This document shows, in pieces, positions 37,934-45,343 of a DNA stretch of 64,000 nucleotides (positions within the stretch are counted from its first letter, which is position 1; every line of letters begins with the position of its first letter). A model generated the notes under the pieces. It did no database searches and was not told the DNA's origin. It saw only the letters and a program-made list of their open reading frames with translations. A program made the position numbers and the translations under genes. Source of the DNA: Magnetococcales bacterium (GTDB lineage Bacteria > Pseudomonadota > Magnetococcia > Magnetococcales > Magnetaquicoccaceae); contig JADGAZ010000010.1 of assembly GCA_015231755.1 (NCBI GenBank), forward strand, positions 62,001 through 126,000. Direction: 5' to 3'.

Positions 37934-40021
37934 ATGCCCATCGTTCCGGAAATCAGTCAGTTGCGCAACATCGCCTTGATCGCCCATGGTGGCGGGGGCA
38001 AGACCACGTTGGCGGAGTCGTTGTTGTTCAACGGGGAGGCGATTGCGCGGCGTGGGGATGTGGACAAGGGAACCACGGTGATGAGCAGCGAGCCCGAGGA
38101 GATCGAGCGGCGTGTCACCATCACGCCGCATGTCGGGCATTGTGTGTGGCGGGATCGCTGGTTCAACTTGGTGGATACCCCTGGTTACATTGATTTTCTG
38201 GAATCGACCCGCAGTGTGTTGGATGTGGTGGGCGGGGCGGTGATGATTTTTTCCGGGGAGGTTGGGGTCAAGTCGGAGAGCGAGCGGCTTTGGGCCATGG
38301 CCGAGGAGGCGATGGTGCCGGTGATTGGATTCATCAACAAGCTGGACCGGCCTCGTGCGGATTTCATTCGTGCGTTGGGGGTGATCGAGTCCCGGTTGCG
38401 GGTGACGGCCTTGCCGTTGACCATTCCCATCGGGGTGGGGGAGCATTTCGGGGGTATTGTGGATTTGATTCCCATGACCGCCTGGTCGGCCCGTGACGGG
38501 GTATTTTGTCAGATCGATTTGCCCGAGAGCGCCCGGGCGGATGCCGAATATTATCGGACCCAGTTGGTGGAAAAGATCGTGGAGGGGGATGACGTGTTGT
38601 TGGAGCGTTATCTGGCCGACGGCACGGAGCCTTCTTTGGAGGTGTTGCATCGGGGGTTGCGGGAGGCGGTGATCACCCGGCGTTTGCTGGTGTTGTATTG
38701 CGGATCCGGGGCGGCCAATATTGGTGTGCGTTCTTTGGCCAATGGCATTGCCGAGTATCTGCCCAGTCCGTTGGACAAGGCGATGATCAAGCCTTTGAAG
38801 GGGGTGGATCCGGAGCATCCCGGTCGGGTGGTGGTGCGTGTTCCGGCGGTTACGGAGCCATTTTCCGCGGTGGTTTTCAAGACGGTGATGGATCCGTTCG
38901 CCGGCAAGTTGACGGTGATCCGGGTTTTTTCCGGGGTATTGGAACTGGAACAGCCTTTCCTGAACGGCACCCGCAATGTCAAGGAAAAAGGGGGGCGATT
39001 GTTTCGGTTGCAGGGTCGGGAGATGATTCCGGTGAATCGGTTGGGTGTGGGGGAGATGGGGGCCATTGCCAAGTTGGAGGGGGTGCATACCGGGGATACC
39101 TTGTGTGCGGTGGATCATCCGATTCGTTATGAGCGGGTGGTTTTTCAGGATCCGACCCATACGTTTGCCGTGGAGACCGATGCCAAGACCGAGGAAAAGG
39201 TGGCGATGGGATTGGAGAAACTGGTGGAGGAGGATCCCACTTTGCGGTTGCGGCGGGATCCGGTGACCCATGAGTTGATTCTATCGGGTATGGGGCAGAC
39301 CCATTTGCGGGTGGTTTTGGATCGGCTCAAGCGCAAGTACGGGGCGTGTGCCACGTTGAAGATGGCGCGGCCACCGTTTCGCGAGACCATCACCAAAAAG
39401 GCGCGGGTGCAGGGGAGGCTCAAGAAGCAGACCGGCGGTCGGGGGCAATTTGCCGATTGTTGGTTGGAGATCGAGCCATTGCCGAGGGATGGGGGATATG
39501 AGTTCGAGAATCGCATTGTGGGGGGTGTGATTCCCCGTCAGTTTGTGCCGTCGGTGGAGAAGGGGGTTGTCGAGGCTTTGGAGCAGGGGGTGATTGGCGG
39601 TTATCCGGTGGTGGATGTGCGGGTGGCGTTGGTGGATGGCAGTCATCATTCGGTGGATTCCTCGGATCATGCGTTCAAGAGTGCCGGGGCCATGGCGTTG
39701 CGCAAGGGATTGGCGGAGGCGGGATCGGTATTGTTGGAGCCGGTGATGACCATGGAGGTGACGGTTCCGGAGGATGTGTTGGGGGATGTGATTGGGGATT
39801 TGAACAGTCGGCGTGGTCGGGTATTGGGGGTGATGCCCAAGGGGGGTGGTGGTCAGATCGTTTCCGCTGAGGCGCCGATGGTGGAGGTTTTGGATTATGG
39901 GAATGTGTTGAACGGGCTGACTTCGGGGCGGGGGCTTTATACCATGCGGCTTGCGGCGTATCATGTGGCGCCGAATCATATTGCGCGGGTGATTCTGGAG
40001 CAGGATAAAAAAGCCTCCTGA
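37934..40021 (+). CDS. Elongation factor G-like GTPase (FusA2 type)
   Basis: A 695-aa translational GTPase. G1 AHGGGGKTTL, G3 DTPGY and G4 NKLD are present, then domains II-V. G1 lacks the usual GHIDHGKTT form, and the EF-G switch I RGITI is replaced by ERRVTIT, as in EF-G paralogues such as mycobacterial FusA2. It is therefore probably not the main elongation factor. The start at ATG 37934 is preferred to 37871. The codon bias is strongly G-rich. Confidence 0.85.
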   Translation: MPIVPEISQLRNIALIAHGGGGKTTLAESLLFNGEAIARRGDVDKGTTVMSSEPEEIERRVTITPHVGHCVWRDRWFNLVDTPGYIDFLESTRSVLDVVGGAVMIFSGEVGVKSESERLWAMAEEAMVPVIGFINKLDRPRADFIRALGVIESRLRVTALPLTIPIGVGEHFGGIVDLIPMTAWSARDGVFCQIDLPESARADAEYYRTQLVEKIVEGDDVLLERYLADGTEPSLEVLHRGLREAVITRRLLVLYCGSGAANIGVRSLANGIAEYLPSPLDKAMIKPLKGVDPEHPGRVVVRVPAVTEPFSAVVFKTVMDPFAGKLTVIRVFSGVLELEQPFLNGTRNVKEKGGRLFRLQGREMIPVNRLGVGEMGAIAKLEGVHTGDTLCAVDHPIRYERVVFQDPTHTFAVETDAKTEEKVAMGLEKLVEEDPTLRLRRDPVTHELILSGMGQTHLRVVLDRLKRKYGACATLKMARPPFRETITKKARVQGRLKKQTGGRGQFADCWLEIEPLPRDGGYEFENRIVGGVIPRQFVPSVEKGVVEALEQGVIGGYPVVDVRVALVDGSHHSVDSSDHAFKSAGAMALRKGLAEAGSVLLEPVMTMEVTVPEDVLGDVIGDLNSRRGRVLGVMPKGGGGQIVSAEAPMVEVLDYGNVLNGLTSGRGLYTMRLAAYHVAPNHIARVILEQDKKAS

Positions 40022-40054
40022 CGAAGGGAAGGCCCGATCCGATTCGATCCGATA

Positions 40055-40116
40055 CCATTGAAAAAAAGCGGGGGTCTGGGGGATTCGTCCCCCAGACCCC
40101 CGCTTTTTTTCAATGG
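40055..40116. repeat. Nested inverted-repeat element, copy 6 (minimal single palindrome)
   Basis: A perfect palindrome with 29-base arms and loop TTCG. The arm runs CCATTGAAAAAAAGCGGGGG then TCTGGGGGA. On the plus strand it ends C-rich stem then T7, 34 bases after the EF-G-like stop, so it can serve as that gene's terminator in either direction. Confidence 0.9.
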
Positions 40117-40267
40117 CGCGTTTTTTTTCGCCAGCCCGCCTTTTTTCGCCATCTTGAAAAGAAATCCTTGCCCACGTAAAAAAGAGTCAAGAAATCCTCT
40201 CGATTGGACGATCCAATAGTTAACAACAACGTATGGAGACTCACTCGGATTACACAACGAGGGCAAA

Positions 40268-40474
40268 ATGATCAGCGTATCCCATCCAGTCTTGTTGCAA
40301 CTCTACCGTCGGGTGGATCGCGCCCGCTCGGTCAGACAGGTGGTGGAACCCGGAACCGGGGTGCAGGCGCGGATCTCCACTTCCAATCAATCCTATTCCT
40401 CGGGTCGCGCCTCCGAAGGCGAAGGGAACGATTTCCAGTCCGTGTTCCTCAAAGCCTTGGAAAAACGGGAATAA
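40268..40474 (+). CDS. Small hypothetical protein
   Basis: A 68-aa frame with CGAGGG before the ATG, ending 10 bases before the lipase-like gene, so probably in its operon. It is polar, Ser/Arg/Gln-rich (RASEGEGNDFQSVFLKALEKRE at the end in pieces), without signal peptide or membrane helix. Not recognised. A palindrome ATTGGA-CGA-TCCAAT at 40203-40217 lies upstream. Confidence 0.5.
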   Translation: MISVSHPVLLQLYRRVDRARSVRQVVEPGTGVQARISTSNQSYSSGRASEGEGNDFQSVFLKALEKRE

Positions 40475-40484
40475 ACAGGCGATC

Positions 40485-41300
40485 ATGAAACCCTGGCACG
40501 CATGGGGCGCAACCCTGGTCTCGCTCCTGCTCTCCGGAGCCGCCGGACCTGCGCGGGCCGATGTGGCCATTTTTGTCCATGGATATTTAAGCGGGGATGA
40601 CGCCTGGGAACAAAGCGGCGTCACCCCCGCTCTTAAAACCAAAGGCTGGGAGTCCGGCGGCAGCGTGACCGCAATGGCCCAGGGCGGATTGCAGTTCCGA
40701 AATACCCCGCCCAAAGGTGCCCACGCCTTTTTTCTGGCCGACTTGCCCTCCGAAGCCCCATTGCTGACTCAAGCAAACGCCCTGAAGGAAATCCTGCTTG
40801 CCATCCGCGCACAACGCGGCACCGAACGCACCTTCCTGATCGGCCATTCCGCCGGTGGCGTGGTGGCCCGATTGCTCATGGTGCGTGAACCCGGCTTGTC
40901 GATTCATACCCTGATCACCATCGCCAGCCCCCATCTCGGTACGGACAAAGCCGAAGTGGCCGGACTCATCGCCAGTACCCCCCTCTCCATGATGGCCCCG
41001 ATGATGGGCATGGATACCCTCAACCGCTCCAAATCCCTCTATGAAGACCTCGCACGGGAACGCCCCGGCACTTTTCTCCACTGGCTCAACCATCAACCCC
41101 ATCCCAAAGCCCGCTACCTCTCCATCGTCCGCCGCGACACACCCAGCTTGCTCGGCGACAACCTGGTGCCGGTCTGGAGCCAGGACATGGCCCAAGTGAC
41201 CGCCCTGCGTACACTGACCCCGGAAACCATCACCCAAGGTCAAGACCATACCCTCACCCCCCAGGACGGGGCGGAAGTGGCGCGGATTCTGGCACCGTAA
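40485..41300 (+). CDS. Exported alpha/beta-hydrolase, lipase-like
   Basis: A 271-aa hydrolase. The signal peptide (MKPWHAWGATLVSLLLSG) ends at ARA. Oxyanion motif FVHGY, nucleophile elbow GHSAGG, and ITIASPHLGTDKAE are typical of PGAP1/triacylglycerol-lipase-like enzymes; the catalytic His is probably in QDHTLT. It should act in the periplasm or outside the cell. Substrate unknown. Confidence 0.82.
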   Translation: MKPWHAWGATLVSLLLSGAAGPARADVAIFVHGYLSGDDAWEQSGVTPALKTKGWESGGSVTAMAQGGLQFRNTPPKGAHAFFLADLPSEAPLLTQANALKEILLAIRAQRGTERTFLIGHSAGGVVARLLMVREPGLSIHTLITIASPHLGTDKAEVAGLIASTPLSMMAPMMGMDTLNRSKSLYEDLARERPGTFLHWLNHQPHPKARYLSIVRRDTPSLLGDNLVPVWSQDMAQVTALRTLTPETITQGQDHTLTPQDGAEVARILAP

Positions 41301-41509
41301 CGAAAGAATGAAAAACGGGTTGCCAAAAGGCGATCCGCCACCTTTTCGAATCAGGATGGAATCGATAGAGTCCATTTGGATTCCAATGCCGGACGCAATT
41401 TTTCATGGCATGTCACCCGTAATGGCTTTACCCTTCCACACAAGGTCGCTTCACAAGGTGGCAACCGGGATGAACCGGGTGGTATTCCCTCATTGATTTA
41501 GGAGATTCG

Positions 41510-42220
41510 ATGGATGCCGTAGCTTCCTCGGAAACCTATTCGTCATCCGTGGCCGAGGCGGATGTCTACGCACGCTGGATTCTGGCCCACTTCGCCCCCT
41601 ATCTGATGGCCCCCATCGTGGAGGTGGGGTTGGGACATGGGGGATTCGTCGGGCAATTGCTGCCGCTTGGATCCTATGCGGGACTGGATATCGATCCGGA
41701 ATCGGTCTCCCAGGCCCAGGCCAAATATCCGGATGCGCGCCTGATCACGGCGGATATCACCCGTCTGGAACAGTTGACCCCCATCGGTCTGGGACAGGCG
41801 CGCACGGTTTTGTGCTGCAATGTCTTGGAACACGTCCAAGACGACCGGCAGGGGGTGAGCAATCTGCTGGCTTTGCTCGCGCCGGGGGGACATCTGCTGA
41901 TGCAGGTGCCGGCCCATCCCCTTTTGTATAACGATCTGGATCGGCTGGCCCATCATCACCTGCGTTATGGACGCCAAAGACTTCTGCAACCCTTCGCAGG
42001 CCAGCCGGCGGAGGTGCTGTCGGTGGAATTTTTCAATCCCATCGGCTTTTTTGGCTGGCTGGCGAATCGCTTCGTCTCCCATCAAAGCCTCAACGGGGCG
42101 TCGGTCAGTTTTCAGACCCGCCTGTTCGTGAACCATCTCCTGCCCCTGTCGCGCCTGCTGACTCCCCTGACGCGCCATTTTTTTGGGCAATCACTCATGC
42201 TGGTGGCGAAAAAAATATGA
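41510..42220 (+). CDS. SAM-dependent methyltransferase
   Basis: A 236-aa class I methyltransferase. Motif I is IVEVGLGHGGFVGQL (about residues 35-49), GLDIDPESV is the acidic strand end, and CCNVLEHVQDD is the family's VLEHV motif. AGGAGATTCG precedes the ATG. The stop overlaps the glycosyltransferase start (ATGA 42217), so the two are translated together. A role in methylating a glycan or lipid-linked sugar is inferred. Confidence 0.85.
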   Translation: MDAVASSETYSSSVAEADVYARWILAHFAPYLMAPIVEVGLGHGGFVGQLLPLGSYAGLDIDPESVSQAQAKYPDARLITADITRLEQLTPIGLGQARTVLCCNVLEHVQDDRQGVSNLLALLAPGGHLLMQVPAHPLLYNDLDRLAHHHLRYGRQRLLQPFAGQPAEVLSVEFFNPIGFFGWLANRFVSHQSLNGASVSFQTRLFVNHLLPLSRLLTPLTRHFFGQSLMLVAKKI

Positions 42221-43074
42221 TCAGCTTTATCATTCCCGCCCTCAACGAAGGGTCGGCCATTGCCGCAACCGTGGATCAGTGTCTGGACGTGGCCCGCAAA
42301 CACGGCCTGGAACCGGCGGAAGTGGTGGTGGTGGATGACGGCTCCAACGATGGCACCGGCGAAATGGCCGCCCGCCAGGGGGCGCGGGTGATCCGCCATC
42401 CCGTTCCGGGAGGCTATGGCAATGCCTTGAAAAAAGGTATCCTGGCCGCCAGCTACGATACCATCGTGATTCTGGATGCCGATGGCACCTATCCGGTGGA
42501 ACGGGTGCCGGAAATGCTGCAACGCTACTCTTTGGGATTCGACATGGTGGTGGGACAGCGTACCGGTCCCCACTATCGGGAGTCCGCCTTCAAGTCTCCC
42601 ATGCGGGCCGTGCTGCGCATGCTGGTGGAGTTCACCACCGGACAATCCATCCCGGATGTCAATTCCGGACTGCGGATTTTTTCCAAAGAGACCGTGCTGT
42701 CCTATCTGCCCCGGCTGTGCAATACGTTCAGCTTTACCACCTCGTTGACCCTGGCTTATTACATGACGGGCCGGTTCGTGGATTATTTGCCCATCGATTA
42801 CCACTCCCGCCTCGGACAGAGCAAGGTGCGCCTGCTGCGGGACTCTTTGCGCACGCTTCAGTACATCATCGAAGCGGTTTTGTATTACAATCCCATGAAA
42901 ATTTTTATCCTGATGAGTGGGTTCTGTCTGCTGTTGTCGCTGTTTTTCATCGTGGGTGCCCTGTTCACCAAGATGCTGAGTTTTTTTATTCTGGGGTTGG
43001 GTAACATTTTCATGGCGATGCTGATTTTTTGCATCGGGCTTTTGGCGGTGCAACTCAAGGAGCTGATGCGGTGA
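42217..43074 (+). CDS. Glycosyltransferase family 2, polyprenyl-phosphate type
   Basis: A 285-aa GT-A enzyme. It opens ISFIIPALNEGSAIAATV, has VVDDGSNDGT and the DXD-like LDADGTYP, then two C-terminal membrane helices (FILMSGFCLLLSLFFIV and AMLIFCIGLLAVQL). This layout is like dolichol/undecaprenyl-phosphate mannosyl- or glucosyltransferases (DPM1/GtrB). It likely charges a lipid carrier for surface-glycan decoration. Confidence 0.87.
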   Translation: MISFIIPALNEGSAIAATVDQCLDVARKHGLEPAEVVVVDDGSNDGTGEMAARQGARVIRHPVPGGYGNALKKGILAASYDTIVILDADGTYPVERVPEMLQRYSLGFDMVVGQRTGPHYRESAFKSPMRAVLRMLVEFTTGQSIPDVNSGLRIFSKETVLSYLPRLCNTFSFTTSLTLAYYMTGRFVDYLPIDYHSRLGQSKVRLLRDSLRTLQYIIEAVLYYNPMKIFILMSGFCLLLSLFFIVGALFTKMLSFFILGLGNIFMAMLIFCIGLLAVQLKELMR

Positions 43075-43104
43075 GCGGCAACCGCCAGAGGTTCGGCTGA
43101 TCCC

Positions 43105-45021
43105 ATGTGCGGTATCGTCGGTCTGTTCTCCCCTGGAGACCCCCAGCGGGTGTGGGATCAGGAAAAATTGCGCGCCATGCTCGCGGCGCTGAGCCATCGG
43201 GGTCCGGATGGCCAGGGCATGCATGTCGAACCGGGGGTGTTTCTGGGACATACCCGTCTGGCGGTGCTGGATCTGTCGGCGGCGGGCAAGCAGCCCATGT
43301 TTTCCCGGGATTATCGTTACATTATAAGTTTTAATGGTGAAATTTATAATTTTCAATTGTTGCGCCAGGAGCTGACCCGGCGGGGTCACGACTTTTTGAC
43401 CCAGACCGATACCGAAGTGCTGTTGGCCGCCTGGGTAGAGTGGGGAGCCGCCTGTTTGGGCAGGCTGGATGGCATTTTCGCTTTCGCCGTGTTCGATCGA
43501 AAGGAGCGGACCCTGTTTTTGGTACGGGATCATCTGGGGGTCAAGCCGCTTTTTTACTGGAAAAGTTCACAACTGCTGGCTTTTGCCTCCGAGCCGCTGG
43601 CGATGTTCGGGCCGGTGATCCCGTTGCCGGAAGTGAATGCCGGAGATCTGGATGGCTATTTCACCTACAATTATTTGCCGGGGCCGGGTTCCGGACTGAA
43701 AAATTTGCGGCAACTGCCTCCGGGACATCTGCTGAAAATTTCTCCGCAGGGAGAGCGGTTGACCCGATATTGGCAACTCGCCTGCCCCGCGACGCCGTTG
43801 CCCTGGAACCGGGAGCTGGTGGAGCGGTTCGGGGAACTGGTGCAACGCTCTGTCACCGGACAATTGGTTTCCGACGCTCCCCTGGGACTGTTCTTGTCCG
43901 GAGGTCTGGATTCCACCACCGTGGCCTTGGCCGCGTGGCAGTCTGGTCGGCATCCGGTGGCCTATTGTTTGGGGTTCGAGCAGACGGGTTTCGACGAAAC
44001 GCCGGCGGCCTCCGCTTTTGCCTCTCATTTGGGATTGGCGTTGCAGGGGGAGGTTTTTTTCTGGTCGGAGTCGGAGATCCGCACCACCCTGGAAGCGATG
44101 CGGGAATTGCACGCGGACGCTTCCTGTTTTCCGACCTTTCAGTTGTCCCGGCGGGCGCAGCGGGATTGTACGGTGATTTTGGCCGGCGACGGCGGGGATG
44201 AACTGCTGGCGGGATACGATACCTACAAGGCCGGAGAGCTGACTCCGTGGATTCGCAGGATTCCGGAAATTTTGCGCAAGACCGCTTTGGCCATGACCCC
44301 CTTGTTGCCGGCGGATCGACAGCGCTACAGTCCGCGTATGGTGCTGGAGCGGCTGTTGGCTTCGGCGGATGCCGGACCGCGACGGGATCACGCTTCGTTT
44401 CGGCGCATTTTTTCCGATGCCCTCAAGCAACGGCTCTACCAGCCGGACTTCTGGCAGGCGGTGCGTGGCAAGGATCCGGTGGGGGATTATGTGGCCAAAA
44501 TGGACGAAGTGCCGGCGGAACGCTCCTACCTGACCGCCCGCCAGTATGCGGATCTGCACCATTTTCTTCCCGCCGTGCTGGCCAAGGTGGATCGCATGAG
44601 CATGGCCAATGGCCTGGAGGTGCGGGTTCCTTTGTTGAGCCGGGAGCTGGTGGAGTTCTGTTTTCAACTGCCCGACGAGGCCAAGCGGCAGGGGGGCAAG
44701 GGCAAACGGATCATGCGGGATTTGCTGGTCAATCGGGTTCCCCCCGGTCATCTGCAACGTCCCAAGGCGGGTTTTTTGCCTCCGGTGGATGGGTGGTTCC
44801 GGCATCCCGGGCCGATGTTCGGGGTGTTCCGGGAACATCTGGAGTGGGCGCGGAATCATGGGGTGGGCTGGCTGCGTTGGCACGAGGTGGAACAGGTCTG
44901 GGAGGAGCATCAGCAGGGGCGGTTGAACGCGGGATTCGTCCTGTTGGGGATTTTGCAGTTCATCAACTGGTCCGGTCATGCCCGTGGGTGTGGTCTGAAA
45001 CAAAACGGGAATTTTTGCTGA
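43105..45021 (+). CDS. asnB: Asparagine synthase, glutamine-hydrolysing
   Basis: A 638-aa amidotransferase. N-terminal nucleophile MCGIVG, with SHRGPDGQ and FNGEIYN of the class II glutaminase domain. The synthetase domain has the PPi loop LSGGLDSTTVAL and GDGGDELLAGYD. Such proteins in sugar clusters often amidate uronic acids and not aspartate, so in this setting it could act on a glycan. It lies 30 bases after the glycosyltransferase. Confidence 0.88.
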   Translation: MCGIVGLFSPGDPQRVWDQEKLRAMLAALSHRGPDGQGMHVEPGVFLGHTRLAVLDLSAAGKQPMFSRDYRYIISFNGEIYNFQLLRQELTRRGHDFLTQTDTEVLLAAWVEWGAACLGRLDGIFAFAVFDRKERTLFLVRDHLGVKPLFYWKSSQLLAFASEPLAMFGPVIPLPEVNAGDLDGYFTYNYLPGPGSGLKNLRQLPPGHLLKISPQGERLTRYWQLACPATPLPWNRELVERFGELVQRSVTGQLVSDAPLGLFLSGGLDSTTVALAAWQSGRHPVAYCLGFEQTGFDETPAASAFASHLGLALQGEVFFWSESEIRTTLEAMRELHADASCFPTFQLSRRAQRDCTVILAGDGGDELLAGYDTYKAGELTPWIRRIPEILRKTALAMTPLLPADRQRYSPRMVLERLLASADAGPRRDHASFRRIFSDALKQRLYQPDFWQAVRGKDPVGDYVAKMDEVPAERSYLTARQYADLHHFLPAVLAKVDRMSMANGLEVRVPLLSRELVEFCFQLPDEAKRQGGKGKRIMRDLLVNRVPPGHLQRPKAGFLPPVDGWFRHPGPMFGVFREHLEWARNHGVGWLRWHEVEQVWEEHQQGRLNAGFVLLGILQFINWSGHARGCGLKQNGNFC

Positions 45022-45029
45022 TGGGATCC

Positions 45030-45117
45030 AGGGGCGCCAGGAAAGGCGTGTGTATTCAGCGGGTGTAAATCCCGCCCGTGCGCTGGTAGCGACAGGGTAC
45101 GGGACCGAGTCTTTGGG
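45030..45117 (+). other. Possible 5' fragment of a group II intron
   Basis: GGCGCCAGGAAAGGCG and TTCAGCGGGTGTAAATCCCG followed by GGTAGCGACAGGGTAC resemble the start and domain I of bacterial group II introns, from memory. It stops where the IS66 remnant begins. No reverse-transcriptase gene is present. Confidence 0.2.
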
Positions 45118-45335
45118 GTAACCGTTCAGCCCAGTAAAATGCTTCAGGCGGCATGAAGCATCAAAACAGTCTACCTGGGAAAGAGCGAAGGGGTGGGCTT
45201 GTCTCGCAAATCCGCATCGATTGCTTGTATCAAGAATTCAAGGACGTTGCGTTTTTGTTGGCGAGAAGTAGCAGCCACACTCATGATCGCGTTCCGCGAA
45301 ATGACCCCCTGCTGCTTACTGGGCTGAACGGTTAC
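45118..45335 (-). mobile_element. IS66-family remnant 1 (MITE-like, 218 bases)
   Basis: It begins GTAACCGTTCAGCCCAGTAA and ends with the exact reverse complement. The GTAA tip is typical of IS66 ends. Inside, on the minus strand (to 45171), lies the C-terminus of an IS66 TnpC: SRQQKRNVLEFLIQAID...KPTPSLFPR. The rest of the transposase is missing. Flanking octamers (TCTTTGGG, CAAGATTA) do not match, so no target duplication is left. It is about 85% alike to the second remnant at 48365 over the shared part. Confidence 0.8.
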
Positions 45336-45343
45336 CAAGATTA

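Noticed and set aside
36097-39271. Long antisense frames (567 and 501 codons) across the metal ATPase and EF-G-like genes
   Set aside because: Both lie opposite genes with intact motifs and show the His/Gln/Arg-rich content typical of antisense shadows.
45040-45117. Cobalamin or other riboswitch after asnB
   Set aside because: The short GGGTGTAAATCCCGCCC stem lacks a B12-box, and no metabolic gene follows on that strand; a group II intron stub is a somewhat better guess.
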